NCBI RefSeq assembly: GCF_022968135.1
Contig: NZ_JALJRA010000006.1
Coordinates: forward strand, 59,732 to 123,731
DNA length: 64,000 nt
Direction of reading: 5' to 3'
From: Pseudorhizobium tarimense
Lineage (GTDB): Bacteria; Pseudomonadota; Alphaproteobacteria; Rhizobiales; Rhizobiaceae
Under the pieces are notes generated by a model. The model made no database searches. It worked only from the letters and a program-made list of their open reading frames with translations, and was not told the DNA's origin. A program made the translations under genes and the position numbers. Positions 53,703 to 62,735 of the stretch are shown here, piece after piece (the stretch's first letter is position 1; each line of letters opens with the position of its first letter).

Positions 53703-55031
53703 TCAGCCTCCGCTTGCGGCCAATCCGATAGCATCAGCCACTTCATCGCAACGCGTCGAGAGAGTACTGGTGGCAACGCGCAGATGCCTGCTGGGCAGGA
53801 TCGAGAACTTCGAACCCGGCTGAACCGCAATCCCTCGGGCTGCAAGGGTGACCATGGCGAATGTCTCATTCTCCACAGAAACCCAAGCGCACAGACCATG
53901 TCCTTCGGTGACACCAACGCCGCGCGCGGCAAGCCCCCTTGTCAGCGCAGTGCGGCGCTCATCATAGGCGTGGCGCGCGTTCATCAAAGCGACAGCTGTG
54001 GACGGATCACGCAGCAACCATGCAGCTGCGGCCTGTAGGATGCGGCTGGTCCATGCCGCACTGAAACTCCGGTAGGATTGGATCTGCGACACGATGGTCT
54101 GAGTGCTGGAAAGCACCGCTAGACGCAGGTCAGGACCAAGCGTCTTGGAAAACGACAAGATGTGAATCACTCGATCCGGGAAATAGGTCCCCAAAGATAG
54201 CCGTAGTTTGCTAGAAATGTCGCCGACACCATCATCTTCTATGATGAGCGTGTCGCGATCGCGCAAAACAACGGCAAGTTCGCTCATTCTCTTTGCGGTC
54301 ACGGTGCGCCCGGTTACAGAGTGCAGCCGCGGCTGAAACAGAAACGCGACTGGCTTATAATGCATCGCTTCCTGGAGGGACGATGGCAATGGACCGTCAT
54401 CGTCGCATCTTACTGGCACGATGCGCACACCGTGATCCTCAAGGATGTCGAGGAGGCGCATCGCCGTTGGATCCTCGATAGCGATCGCAGCTCCTGGGCT
54501 TAAGAGCGCGTGCACCAATGTGTACACGGCATTGTAGCCACCATTCGTGGCGAGAAATGCTTCAGCTTCATAGGGCCAACTCCCACGCACTTCAGCTTCG
54601 AGTTCTGGGAGGATCCGACTTCGCTCGTAGCTGTTGAGGTTTTCGGCAGAGGCGCCGTAAGCAAGCGCAGACTGGAGAGGTGGCAGTAATGTCCGATCCG
54701 GAACCGCCATCGTCAGATCCAGAACATCAGGGCCGTAGTTGCCGCTGCTGGCGAGCCGTTCTGGTTGCGCAATGAAGCGATCTCCGCTGACCCAGGTTCC
54801 GTTTCGCCCTCTGCCGGAGATGATCTTCTGTTTGCGCAACTCGCTCCAAGCTTCGGAGATCGTTGCAGGACTAACGCCGAGTGAAAACGCTAGGTCGCGG
54901 ACTGGAGGAAGCTTGGCCCCGACAGGAAGCGCACCGGTGCGGATCAACGCGCTGGTTTCCAATGCTATCCCGCGAATGGTTCGATCGCGCAATTTTTCGG
55001 CAAACCACGATGCATCATATATACCGCTCAT
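53703..55031 (-). CDS. MocR-type regulator (GntR winged helix fused to aminotransferase fold)
   Basis: 442 aa. The N-terminal GntR winged helix spans 15-80 (ALPVGAKLPPVRDLAFSLGVSPATISEAW). The rest is a fold-type I aminotransferase with NGGYNAVYTLVHALLSPG, IIEDDGVGD and the PLP lysine in LSFSKTLGPDLRLAVL, so it probably binds pyridoxal phosphate or an amino-acid adduct. It is divergent from the ABC operon at 55129 with 97 bp between and an inverted repeat there. It is most likely the regulator of that operon. Confidence 0.9.
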   Translation of the reverse strand: MSGIYDASWFAEKLRDRTIRGIALETSALIRTGALPVGAKLPPVRDLAFSLGVSPATISEAWSELRKQKIISGRGRNGTWVSGDRFIAQPERLASSGNYGPDVLDLTMAVPDRTLLPPLQSALAYGASAENLNSYERSRILPELEAEVRGSWPYEAEAFLATNGGYNAVYTLVHALLSPGAAIAIEDPTAMRLLDILEDHGVRIVPVRCDDDGPLPSSLQEAMHYKPVAFLFQPRLHSVTGRTVTAKRMSELAVVLRDRDTLIIEDDGVGDISSKLRLSLGTYFPDRVIHILSFSKTLGPDLRLAVLSSTQTIVSQIQSYRSFSAAWTSRILQAAAAWLLRDPSTAVALMNARHAYDERRTALTRGLAARGVGVTEGHGLCAWVSVENETFAMVTLAARGIAVQPGSKFSILPSRHLRVATSTLSTRCDEVADAIGLAASGG

Positions 55032-55045
55032 TTTCTCACCAATTT

Positions 55046-55093
55046 AAATGTTCAATAACGTAATAACATTTGATTGTCGGTTGGTGAACATTT
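55046..55093. promoter_or_regulatory. Inverted repeat operator candidate of the MocR regulator
   Basis: Perfect 9-bp arms AAATGTTCA (55046-55054) and TGAACATTT (55085-55093), centres 39 bp apart (nearly four helical turns), in the AT-rich divergent intergenic region. Two spaced half-sites on one face of the helix fit a dimeric MocR protein. Confidence 0.65.
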
Positions 55094-55128
55094 TAATCTC
55101 CGGACATGAAACATTGTGCGAGTAGCTG

Positions 55129-56100
55129 ATGAGCCTGCGTCTTCGTATCGCCCTGCGCGATTGGGATTACATGACCCCCTTGGTGTTGGGGGATGTTGGG
55201 TCGGACAAACTTGACCTTGTCGTCGATCGTGTGGGGACGCTGGTATCCCATCTCGGTAAAGACCCCGACCATGAGGTCGCTGAGATTTCTTTCAGCCGGT
55301 ATTGTCAGCTTCGCCACGATGGTGATGAAACGGTTGTCGCAATTCCCAACTTCATCATGCGCGGATTTCGCCATCGGTGTATCGTAACGACCGCAGATAG
55401 CGACATCACGACGCTCAGCCAGCTTGCCGGAAAGCGCATTGGCGTGACGGGTTGGCGCGACAGTGGCAACACCTGGACTCGAGCCGCCCTTCGCCGCGAG
55501 GGGGTCGAAGTCGCTGACGCGAAATGGTTTGCGGGTCGCTTGACAGACGCGCATCCGATCACCGATCGACTGGATGGCTTCGGTAAGCCGGGCTTGATCG
55601 AAGCCTGCCCCGGTGAGCGGCCAATGGTTGACCTTCTGCGTGAAGGCGAGCTTGACGCGATCTTTACGCCGTTCATGCCGAGCGGCTACTTCGAACCAGG
55701 TGCACCATTCAGGCAGTTGCTCCCAGACTTTCGCGGTGAAGAGCGACGCTACTTCGCCGATGTAGGCTACGTGCCAGGGATGCACCTGATTGGCATCAAG
55801 GCGAGCATCCTCGCCGACAATCCGTGGGTGATCTTTGAAATTAGCAGGCTGATCGACGAATCCCGGTCAATGTGGACCGAGAAGCGCCGCAAATATGCCG
55901 AAACGACTCCCTGGATGTTCGACGAGATGCTCAAAACCTCACGCGAGCTTCCCAAGGGCTGGGACGCGAGCGGATTTGAGGTCAACCGCAACATGATCGA
56001 GGATTTTGCCAAGGAACTTCATGTGCAGGGCATCATGAACCGTCACATGGCGCCGGAAGAGCTCTTTGCATACGACACCGACGGCAGCCGTATTGGCTAG
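55129..56100 (+). CDS. Binding-protein-fold protein similar to 4,5-dihydroxyphthalate decarboxylase
   Basis: 323 aa without a signal peptide. It starts LRLRIALRDWDYMTPL and contains EISFSRYCQLRHDGDETVVAIPNFIMRGFRHR and LAGKRIGVTGWRDSGNTWTRAALRREGV. This is the pattern of proteins annotated as 4,5-dihydroxyphthalate decarboxylase or NMT1/THI5-like binding proteins of the type II periplasmic fold. The absence of an export signal suggests a cytoplasmic enzyme. It is the first gene of the operon controlled by the divergent MocR regulator. The ribosome binding site is weak. Confidence 0.7.
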   Translation: MSLRLRIALRDWDYMTPLVLGDVGSDKLDLVVDRVGTLVSHLGKDPDHEVAEISFSRYCQLRHDGDETVVAIPNFIMRGFRHRCIVTTADSDITTLSQLAGKRIGVTGWRDSGNTWTRAALRREGVEVADAKWFAGRLTDAHPITDRLDGFGKPGLIEACPGERPMVDLLREGELDAIFTPFMPSGYFEPGAPFRQLLPDFRGEERRYFADVGYVPGMHLIGIKASILADNPWVIFEISRLIDESRSMWTEKRRKYAETTPWMFDEMLKTSRELPKGWDASGFEVNRNMIEDFAKELHVQGIMNRHMAPEELFAYDTDGSRIG

Positions 56101-56160
56101 TCGCGATGTCATCATCAGGTCGCATCTGACATCATCCGAAAGACAAAAAGGGGAATGACC

Positions 56161-57048
56161 ATGTCGCATAGGAAGCTGATTTCACTCGCTCTGGCCGGCT
56201 TGACGGTCGCCGGGGTCGCGTACGCTCAGGATCCTGCAATCAAGCTGGATGTAAACAAGGAACTGCACGAGCGCCTCCCGGAAGAGGTCAAAGCTGCCGG
56301 TAAGATGATCTCCGTCAACAACGGGTCCTTCCCGCCCTACGAGATTGTCACGGGCACCGAGATGACAGGTGCCAGCGCGGACCTAACCGACGCGCTCGGC
56401 CAGTTGCTCGGGATAGAGATCGAGCACGCAACTGTCGGTGGTCTGCCGGCGCTGCTCGCCGGCGTCAACTCCGGTCGTTATCAATTCGCGTTCGGGCCGG
56501 TTGGCGACTACAAGGACCGTGAAGCCGCCAACGACTTCGTTGATTGGGTGCAGGAATACGTGGTCTTCGCCACCCTTAAGGGCAATCCGAAGGGCATCAC
56601 CTCACTCGACACCGCTTGTGGGCAGCGGATCTCCGTTATGGCAGGTGGCTCGGCTGAACGCGTCATCAAGGTTCAATCGGAAAAGTGTGTTGCTGACGGC
56701 AAGGATCCGGTCGAAGTTCAGTCCTACACGGACCAACCGGCTTCGATTTTGGCCGTGCGGTCCAAACGTGCGGATGCCTTCTTTTCATCCCAGGCGCCGC
56801 TAACCTACTTCGTGTCCCAGTCAAACGGACAACTGGAACTCGCTGGCGTCGGTGAAAAGAACGGCTTTGAAGACATCTATCAGGGCGCGGTCGTACCGAA
56901 GGGTTCGCCACTCGGACCGCTACTCATGGATGCCATCAAGGTCCTCATGGACAACGGCACCTATGCGACGATCATGAAGAAGTGGGGCCTTGAAAACAAT
57001 ATGATCAAGCAACCAGGCATCAATCTCGGCGGCCAGCTTCCAAAATGA
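56161..57048 (+). CDS. ABC transporter substrate-binding protein, polar amino acid type
   Basis: 295 aa from the ATG at 56161, six bases after AGGGGA; the ATG at 56155 abuts that site. The signal peptide ends GVAYAQDP. The mature part has the family 3 features ISVNNGSFPPYEIV, GASADLTDALGQLLGIEIEH and VDWVQEYVVFATLKGN. Such proteins bind amino acids and opine-like compounds. It overlaps the permease gene by 4 bp. Confidence 0.88.
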   Translation: MSHRKLISLALAGLTVAGVAYAQDPAIKLDVNKELHERLPEEVKAAGKMISVNNGSFPPYEIVTGTEMTGASADLTDALGQLLGIEIEHATVGGLPALLAGVNSGRYQFAFGPVGDYKDREAANDFVDWVQEYVVFATLKGNPKGITSLDTACGQRISVMAGGSAERVIKVQSEKCVADGKDPVEVQSYTDQPASILAVRSKRADAFFSSQAPLTYFVSQSNGQLELAGVGEKNGFEDIYQGAVVPKGSPLGPLLMDAIKVLMDNGTYATIMKKWGLENNMIKQPGINLGGQLPK

Positions 57049-57971
57049 GCCGCGACCGCACAACACTGGCAGCGCCTTCGGGCGCTGCGCAATTTCGCGA
57101 TGTAGCGACCGCCCATCAGCCCTTTCGCACCGGCCGCCTGATCTTATGGGTCGTCATCGCCATAGTCGCCATCGATTTTGGTTGGATTGTCGCAAACAAC
57201 GAGAACTTTGGCTGGCCAGTGGTTGCCCAATACTTCTTCGATCCAACGGTAATCCAAGGGCTTTACGTTAGCCTAGGGCTGACCGTCGTCGGCATGATCC
57301 TCGGTGTCATAATCGGCCTGATAATCGCCATCATGCGAATGTCGGGCGACCGGCTCGCCAGCGGGTTTGCATCGCTGTTCATCTGGTTCTTCCGCGGAAC
57401 TCCGCTGCTTGTCCAGTTGATCTTTTGGTACAACATGTCGACGCTGTTTCCGCAGCTATCGATTTCGATCCCGTTCGGCCCGACGCTTGCCAGTTGGGAC
57501 ACAAATTCAGTGATTACTCCGATGACGGCGGCAATCGTTGGGCTAGCGCTCAACGAAGCGGCCTATATGGCAGAGATCATTCGCGGAGGTCTGCTCTCGG
57601 TCGATCGCGGTCAGGCCGAAACGGCAGAGGCATTCGGCATGACCAAGGCACGGGCGCTTTGGCGGATCATCATTCCACAGGCAATGCGGTCGATTGTACC
57701 GCCGACCGGCAACCAGTTGATCAGCATGATCAAGGCAACCTCGCTTGTCAGCGTCATTGCCATGGCAGACCTCCTTTATTCGGTGCAGTCGATCTATAAC
57801 CGCACGTTCGAGATCATTCCCATGCTGCTGGTGGCAGTGCTGTGGTATCTCCTGATCACTTCAATCCTCAATCTCGGCCAAAGCTATATCGAGGCCTATT
57901 ACGGTCGAAGCGATCGCCGCAGTGGTGGAAACACCAAGGTCGAGGCTGCTACCGCGGAGGCAAACCATTGA
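57045..57971 (+). CDS. Amino acid ABC transporter permease (HisMQ type)
   Basis: 308 aa. An extended N-terminal tail precedes the first helix at about 30; five or six membrane helices and the EAA loop ([27 protein letters not shown]) follow. The ATGA overlap with the binding-protein gene (57045-57048) indicates coupling. A single permease gene implies a homodimeric channel. Confidence 0.9.
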   Translation: MSRDRTTLAAPSGAAQFRDVATAHQPFRTGRLILWVVIAIVAIDFGWIVANNENFGWPVVAQYFFDPTVIQGLYVSLGLTVVGMILGVIIGLIIAIMRMSGDRLASGFASLFIWFFRGTPLLVQLIFWYNMSTLFPQLSISIPFGPTLASWDTNSVITPMTAAIVGLALNEAAYMAEIIRGGLLSVDRGQAETAEAFGMTKARALWRIIIPQAMRSIVPPTGNQLISMIKATSLVSVIAMADLLYSVQSIYNRTFEIIPMLLVAVLWYLLITSILNLGQSYIEAYYGRSDRRSGGNTKVEAATAEANH

Positions 57972-58747
57972 ATCCCGCCATTGATGCGACTCCTCTAGTT
58001 CAAGCCCGTAACGTCCATAAATCCTTCGAACATCTGGAAGTTCTCAAAGGTATAGATCTCGACGTCATGCCAGGCGAAGTCGTGGTCATTCTTGGGCCAT
58101 CCGGCTCCGGCAAATCGACCTTCCTGCGCTGCATCAACCATCTTGAGGCAATCCAGAAGGGCTACATCGAGGTGGATGGGGAGCAGATTGGCTATCGACT
58201 GAAGAAAGATCGGCTCGAGAAGCTTTCTGATAACCGTATCGCCAAGCAGCGCCGTAAGATTGGAATGGTGTTCCAGCAGTTCAACCTTTATCCGCACATG
58301 ACTGTCCTGCAGAACATCATCGAAGCACCGGTGGGCGTCCATGGCCACAGTCGCCGTCAAGCAGTCGAGTCTGCCATGCAGTTGCTCGAGCGGGTCAGCT
58401 TATCAGAAAAAGCCGGCAGCTATCCGCGCCAACTTTCCGGCGGTCAGCAGCAGCGCGTGGCAATCGCCCGTGCTTTGGCGATTCAGCCAAAATTGATGCT
58501 GTTCGACGAGCCAACCTCTGCGCTGGATCCCGAGCTCGTTGGCGAGGTTCTGGCGACGATGAAGGATTTGGCCAAACAGGGCCTGACGATGATCGTTGTC
58601 ACTCATGAAATCAGCTTTGCCCGCGAAGCGGCAGACCGAGTGATCTTCATGGACGGCGGCGTGATCGTCGAGCAGGGCAAGCCTGAAGATGTGATTGGAA
58701 ACCCGCAGCACCCGCGTACGCAGGCGTTTCTTTCGCGATTCCTTTAG
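57968..58747 (+). CDS. Amino acid ABC transporter ATP-binding protein (GlnQ/HisP type)
   Basis: 259 aa from a TTG at 57968 whose last bases overlap the permease stop (TTGA), with a perfect GGAGG seven bases upstream. Walker A is GPSGSGKST, the Q-loop [11 protein letters not shown], the signature [15 protein letters not shown], Walker [13 protein letters not shown] and the switch VTHEISFA. It energises the importer of the two genes before it. Confidence 0.92.
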   Translation: MNPAIDATPLVQARNVHKSFEHLEVLKGIDLDVMPGEVVVILGPSGSGKSTFLRCINHLEAIQKGYIEVDGEQIGYRLKKDRLEKLSDNRIAKQRRKIGMVFQQFNLYPHMTVLQNIIEAPVGVHGHSRRQAVESAMQLLERVSLSEKAGSYPRQLSGGQQQRVAIARALAIQPKLMLFDEPTSALDPELVGEVLATMKDLAKQGLTMIVVTHEISFAREAADRVIFMDGGVIVEQGKPEDVIGNPQHPRTQAFLSRFL

Positions 58748-58811
58748 TGCGCTCCCCTTCTATCTGGGAGAGTGCATCCGCCTTCACCATCAACCAATTT
58801 TAGAGACTCAG

Positions 58812-60002
58812 ATGCGCTTGCAAGACAACGACTACGCAGGCCTCAGCGATTTTGAGGCAATGGAAGCTGAACTACGAGAGATTCGTCGACACCTGCACGC
58901 GCACCCGGAGCTGTCATTCGAAGAGGTCGAAACCGCCCGCTACGTCGCCGATAAGCTTGAGAGTTGGGGTTACGAAGTAACGCGCAACGTCGGCGGGCAT
59001 GGTGTGGTCGCGGTCATGGTGAATGGCACAGGCATCAAGAGTATCGGCATTCGCGCTGACATGGACGCCCTGCCCATATCGGAGGAAACAGGTGCAAGCT
59101 ATGCCAGTACATCTTCCGGCAAGATGCATGCATGCGGACATGATGGCCACACGGCAATATTGCTAGGCGCGGCTCAATACCTGGCGCGCACCAAGCGCTT
59201 CAACGGGACAGTTACGCTCATATTCCAGCCGGCGGAGGAAGCCGGTAAGGGGAGCGGTGCGCAACAGATGATCGCTGACGGGCTTTTCGACCGCTTTCCA
59301 ATCGATGCTATCTTCGGTCTTCACAACCATCCAGGAATGCCCGCAGGCGCACTCCTAAGCCGACCGGGCCCGATGATGGCGGCAGGTGACACTGTTCGGA
59401 TCATCATCAAGGGGAAAGGCGGCCACGCGTCGCGGCCTCATCTGACGGTGGATCCGATTTTAGTTGCATGCAACCTAGTCATGACTCTCCAATCAGTAGT
59501 GTCTCGTAACGTCGATCCGACACAAACGGCGGTTGTAACCGTCAGCACAATTCATGCCGGTGAGGCGTCGAACGTGATCGCAAATACAGCAGAGATTCAG
59601 ATGAGCGTGCGGTCATTCGACCCAAGCGTTCGCGAGCTGCTTGAGCAGCGCATCCGAAGACTCACGGCGAGTGTCGCCGAAGGTCATGGTGCAACAGCCG
59701 AGGTCAACTACGAGCATGGGTACCCGGTTGTGGTGAACTCGGAGCGCGAAACTGCGTTCGCGCGCGAAGTGGCGGAAGAGCTGACAGGTGCGGAGAATGT
59801 CTCAACTTGTCCGCTCCTCCCAGGCAGCGAAGATTTCGCTTACTTCCTACAGCACCGTCCAGGCAGTTTTCTGCGATTGGGCAATGGAGAAAACTCGCAG
59901 ATTCTGCACTCATCGAAGTACGACTTCAATGATGAAAGCTTAATAACCGGTGCTGCTATGTGGGCACGATTGGCTGAACGCTACCTTGACAGGGAGGTGT
60001 AG
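58812..60002 (+). CDS. M20-family amidohydrolase (hippurate hydrolase/N-acyl amino acid hydrolase-like)
   Basis: 396 aa from the ATG at 58812; its ribosome binding site is weak. The metal ligands are in MHACGHDGHTA, FQPAEEAGKGS (catalytic Glu), FGLHNHPGMPAG and LLPGSEDFAYFLQ, and the dimerisation domain has KGGHASRPHLTVDP. It is a cytoplasmic enzyme removing acyl groups from N-acylated amino acids. As last gene of the MocR-flanked ABC operon it indicates that the imported substrate is an N-acylated amino acid or similar amide. Confidence 0.92.
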   Translation: MRLQDNDYAGLSDFEAMEAELREIRRHLHAHPELSFEEVETARYVADKLESWGYEVTRNVGGHGVVAVMVNGTGIKSIGIRADMDALPISEETGASYASTSSGKMHACGHDGHTAILLGAAQYLARTKRFNGTVTLIFQPAEEAGKGSGAQQMIADGLFDRFPIDAIFGLHNHPGMPAGALLSRPGPMMAAGDTVRIIIKGKGGHASRPHLTVDPILVACNLVMTLQSVVSRNVDPTQTAVVTVSTIHAGEASNVIANTAEIQMSVRSFDPSVRELLEQRIRRLTASVAEGHGATAEVNYEHGYPVVVNSERETAFAREVAEELTGAENVSTCPLLPGSEDFAYFLQHRPGSFLRLGNGENSQILHSSKYDFNDESLITGAAMWARLAERYLDREV

Positions 60003-60316
60003 CGAGAACCGATGGAGCGGCACGCCTCGATGGCTTTTTGTCTAGCTCCCGCTTTGTTGAAAACGTTCACGGCAGGGCGTGAAAGAAGATCCGGAACGGT
60101 CCCGCCGACAGGCACGGAATCGGCGAGACGCTGAGGATCGATTGGCCAGCGGCAGATGAAGAACCCCTCGGCTAGCTGATTGCGGCCACTCGGATCGACG
60201 GCATCGGCGCCGAGTACTGAAACTACCCAGCTAGCTGCAGTCTCGCTGTTTGCCAGTTCCATGCACGGTGCCGTACTGTCTGTCATCCATCTGACATAGG
60301 ACGGTGATGAGCTCAT
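59981..60316 (-). CDS. Hypothetical protein, 111 aa
   Basis: An ATG at 60316 with a GAGAG stretch upstream opens a frame that runs 22 bp into the end of the convergent M20 gene. The protein is small and soluble (SWVVSVLGADAVD, EGFFICRWPIDP, FNKAGARQKAIEAC). Codon usage looks plausible, but I recognise no family. The overlap with the M20 gene counts against it. Confidence 0.4.
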   Translation of the reverse strand: MSSSPSYVRWMTDSTAPCMELANSETAASWVVSVLGADAVDPSGRNQLAEGFFICRWPIDPQRLADSVPVGGTVPDLLSRPAVNVFNKAGARQKAIEACRSIGSRYTSLSR

Positions 60317-60393
60317 GCTCTCATCACGGTGATTCCGCTCAAGGGCTTCCCAGGGCCTCCCCATCCGCGGACGCACCTGCCTGGAGTTGCCGC

Positions 60394-61533
60394 ATGGGTA
60401 TTCTATCTGCCGCATTGATAACGCTGATCGGCGTCAATTGGTTAAGCGTCGGCATCGCCGCATTCCGGCTTTCGCCGAAAGGATCGGCTCCGCTTCTGGA
60501 CGGCCAACAGCCCTTCGTTTCGATCGTAATTCCGCTCCGCGGTATTGAGAACTTCACGCCGGAGACCCTGGCGAGCTCCTTTGCGCTGGACTGGCCGAGC
60601 TACGAACTGATCTTCTGCGTTGCTGACGAGCATGATCCCATCATCCCGGTCATCCGAAATGCCATGGCGGCGCATCCTGCCGTCAGGGCGCGTGTGCTGG
60701 TGGGCGATGACCGCGTCAGCGCGAATCCTAAGCTCAACAACTGCGTCAAGGGCTGGCATGCAGCCGAAGCCGAATGGGTGATACTCGCCGATTCTAACGT
60801 CCTGATGCCGCGGCACTATATCCAGCACTTGCACGCCGCCTGGCGCTCGAATACCGGCCTCGTCTGCTCTACCCCGCTCGGCTCCCGGCCGGACGGTTTC
60901 TGGGCGGAGGTCGAATGCGCCTTCCTCAACACGCATCAGGCCCGCTGGCAATATACCGGTGAGGCTCTCGGCTTCGGCTTTGCCCAGGGCAAGAGCATGT
61001 TGTGGCGCAAGCCGATGCTCGATGCCGCTGGTGGTATCCAGATGCTAGGCGAGGAGATCGCGGAGGACGCGGCGGCAACGAAGCTGGTAAACCGCCTGGG
61101 CCGCAAGGTTCATCTCGTCGCCTGGCCATTCGAACAGCCACTCGGCCGGCGCAGCCTTGAAGAGATCTGGTCACGGCAAAGCCGCTGGGCACGTCTGCGC
61201 CGCGTCACTTTCCCCTTCTATTTTGCGCTCGAGATACTGGTCGGCGCGCTGCCGCCGCTGCTCGTGGGGTTCGCTGCCGCCGCGGCCGCAGAGATGAACC
61301 TTGCCGCTGTCGCCGCCGCCATCTTGGCGGCCATCTACCTTCCTGAAATCGGCCTCGCTGCGATGAAGCGCTGGCGTCTTTCGTGGCTCACGCTCCCCTC
61401 CTTGCTCGCCCGCGACCTCATCATGCCGATGATCTGGACCCGCAGTTGGCTCAGCGGCTCATTCGAATGGCGCGGCAACACGATGATGATTGGCACCGAG
61501 ACATCGGAGCTGGAGCAGGTGCCGGCACTCTGA
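60394..61533 (+). CDS. Ceramide glucosyltransferase-like glycosyltransferase (GT21)
   Basis: 379 aa from the ATG at 60394, with GGAG eight bases upstream. There is an N-terminal membrane helix (ILSAALITLIGVNWLSVGIA), then a GT-A domain with FVSIVIPLRGIEN, the metal-binding ADSNVLM, the catalytic-base region EEIAEDAAATKL and the RQSRW motif (R/Q-xx-RW of GT21 and processive GT2 enzymes). C-terminal helices (LLVGFAAAAAAEMNLAAV and later) complete the typical ceramide glucosyltransferase layout. It would transfer sugar from UDP-sugar to ceramide or diacylglycerol at the inner membrane, as known in Agrobacterium. It is not part of an operon. Confidence 0.85.
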   Translation: MGILSAALITLIGVNWLSVGIAAFRLSPKGSAPLLDGQQPFVSIVIPLRGIENFTPETLASSFALDWPSYELIFCVADEHDPIIPVIRNAMAAHPAVRARVLVGDDRVSANPKLNNCVKGWHAAEAEWVILADSNVLMPRHYIQHLHAAWRSNTGLVCSTPLGSRPDGFWAEVECAFLNTHQARWQYTGEALGFGFAQGKSMLWRKPMLDAAGGIQMLGEEIAEDAAATKLVNRLGRKVHLVAWPFEQPLGRRSLEEIWSRQSRWARLRRVTFPFYFALEILVGALPPLLVGFAAAAAAEMNLAAVAAAILAAIYLPEIGLAAMKRWRLSWLTLPSLLARDLIMPMIWTRSWLSGSFEWRGNTMMIGTETSELEQVPAL

Positions 61534-61726
61534 ATGTCACCGAGGCTTGCTCGAAAAGCTTCCCCTCCTGCTCCGCAAGAACAATATCGACGAGATCAGA
61601 GTCGGCGACAATACTGCTCTGGAGGTCGATGCCTGCCGCGACTGCGTCTCGACGGGGCGCACGCTCGGTTTGGGAGCGCGAACTTCTGAGGCGTTTCAGC
61701 GTTTCCTTATTTAGGAGGAAACGGCA

Positions 61727-61912
61727 ATGAAACGGGTGCATCAACCTCGAGAAAAGATGGTCGGACCAGCGCTGCACTGCGTAAAAGCCACATGTGGCAA
61801 AGCAGGTGCGAGTCCTAAGGAAATCCGCAAGATGCTTCAGCTTCTTGGAAAGAAAGCTACGATGCATGAACTGGCGCACAACCTGAAGGACCGCCCTCCA
61901 AAGTTTCGCTGA
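61727..61912 (+). CDS. Small basic protein, 61 aa
   Basis: Perfect AGGAGG eight bases before the ATG supports expression. The protein is basic and starts MKRVHQPREKMVGPAL; the middle KAGASPKEIRKMLQLLGKKATMHELA looks like a helix-turn-helix-sized helical pair. I know no family. It stands alone in 560 bp of otherwise empty sequence (61534-62097). Confidence 0.55.
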   Translation: MKRVHQPREKMVGPALHCVKATCGKAGASPKEIRKMLQLLGKKATMHELAHNLKDRPPKFR

Positions 61913-62059
61913 AATGTTCCAGCCCTCTATAACTCGGCTGGAGACTATTGTGGCCTCACTATAAACGTTGTTCGCCTTGAACAGACGTTCTTCTGGAAGT
62001 CTGTGATATGGCTAGACGGACAATGTTCGATGAGGCCCCGATTTGAGGCTCTTTAGTAG

Positions 62060-62090
62060 AGGCGAGAGGCGGGACTCGCAGCTCTCGCCT
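62060..62090. terminator. Stem-loop downstream of the second DUF982 gene
   Basis: Nine-bp perfect stem (AGGCGAGAG with CTCTCGCCT, 13-base loop) 8 bp beyond the end of the minus-strand DUF982 gene. Without a T run it is a possible rho-independent terminator or mRNA 3' stabiliser. Confidence 0.4.
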
Positions 62091-62097
62091 TGACGGA

Positions 62098-62400
62098 CTA
62101 GAGCGCCGCCCTGCCGCTGCCGCCAATTGGTTTGATCATCCAAGGCTTCACAGCAGGGCCCTTAGCAAGAATACCCTTCTTCTTGGCGAAAGCACGTATA
62201 GCATCGCGTGCTGCTCGAAGAGGCTTGAGACCGTCATGTGCCATGTAACAGGTTTTCAGTGCCGCCTCATGAATGAGGTCCCGCTCCCGTTCTGGCCAAT
62301 CCTCCAGGCAATCAATCGCATCCCCCACCGTAGCGATCTCACGAACCAGATTTTCTCGTTCTTCTAGATACACCGGGCGATGAAAAAGCTTCGAGAACAT
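62098..62400 (-). CDS. DUF982 domain protein (second copy)
   Basis: 100 aa from the ATG at 62400, preceded by GAGGTGG. The DUF982 core is clear: REIATVGDAIDCLEDWPERERDLIHEAALKTCYMAHDGLKPLRAARDAIRAFAKKKGIL. The C-terminal tail (PAVKPWMIKPIGG) is longer than in the copy at 26991. No EcfG-like promoter is found upstream: a GTTCC at 62520 lacks the second element. Function unknown. Confidence 0.78.
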   Translation of the reverse strand: MFSKLFHRPVYLEERENLVREIATVGDAIDCLEDWPERERDLIHEAALKTCYMAHDGLKPLRAARDAIRAFAKKKGILAKGPAVKPWMIKPIGGSGRAAL

Positions 62401-62674
62401 TTTCCACCTCACTGAGCTGTCTCTGATCAACAAGGAAGCGCTCTGGCGAACGCCTGCTGGACCATTTGGTTGGCCGCATCTTTCGGTTCAAGTAGTGCTG
62501 GCTAGGAGCCTCATCGAAGGTTCCCTGTGCCGACCTCGAAAGGGAGCTTAAGGATTGGATGTCGCTCTCGACCGCTTCGGCAAGCGGTGAAAAATTCTCG
62601 CCAAAGGTTCTTGAACGGGCAATTTCGCGCGACCAAATTCAAAGAATCGGCAGCCTTTCCGGGGCCGATAGGCC

Positions 62675-62735
62675 GGAGACGCAGGTTTTCGGTGGCGTCT
62701 CCAATCCATGTTGCTTTACGGAGGATATGGTAATG
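62675..62735 (+). promoter_or_regulatory. ROSE-like RNA thermometer in the hsp20 leader
   Basis: The leader forms a perfect 8-bp hairpin (62675-62682 with 62695-62702). A second hairpin pairs CCATGTTGCT (62706-62715) with GGAGGATATGG (62720-62730), burying the Shine-Dalgarno GGAGG; G13 of the TTGCT motif faces a G of GGAGG. ROSE elements of rhizobial small heat shock genes have exactly this 3' hairpin with U(U/C)GCU opposite the Shine-Dalgarno. A possible promoter is TTGAAC (62611) with CAAATT 17 bp later. The rest of the gap 62401-62674 shows nothing else. Confidence 0.75.

Noticed and set aside
52460..53932. 490-aa open frame opposite the YhaN-like gene
   Set aside because: Antisense shadow of a long Arg/Ala-rich coding region.
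61490..61714. 74-aa plus-strand frame after the glycosyltransferase
   Set aside because: Starts inside the end of the glycosyltransferase gene and has no ribosome binding site; the 61-aa gene after it has a perfect one.
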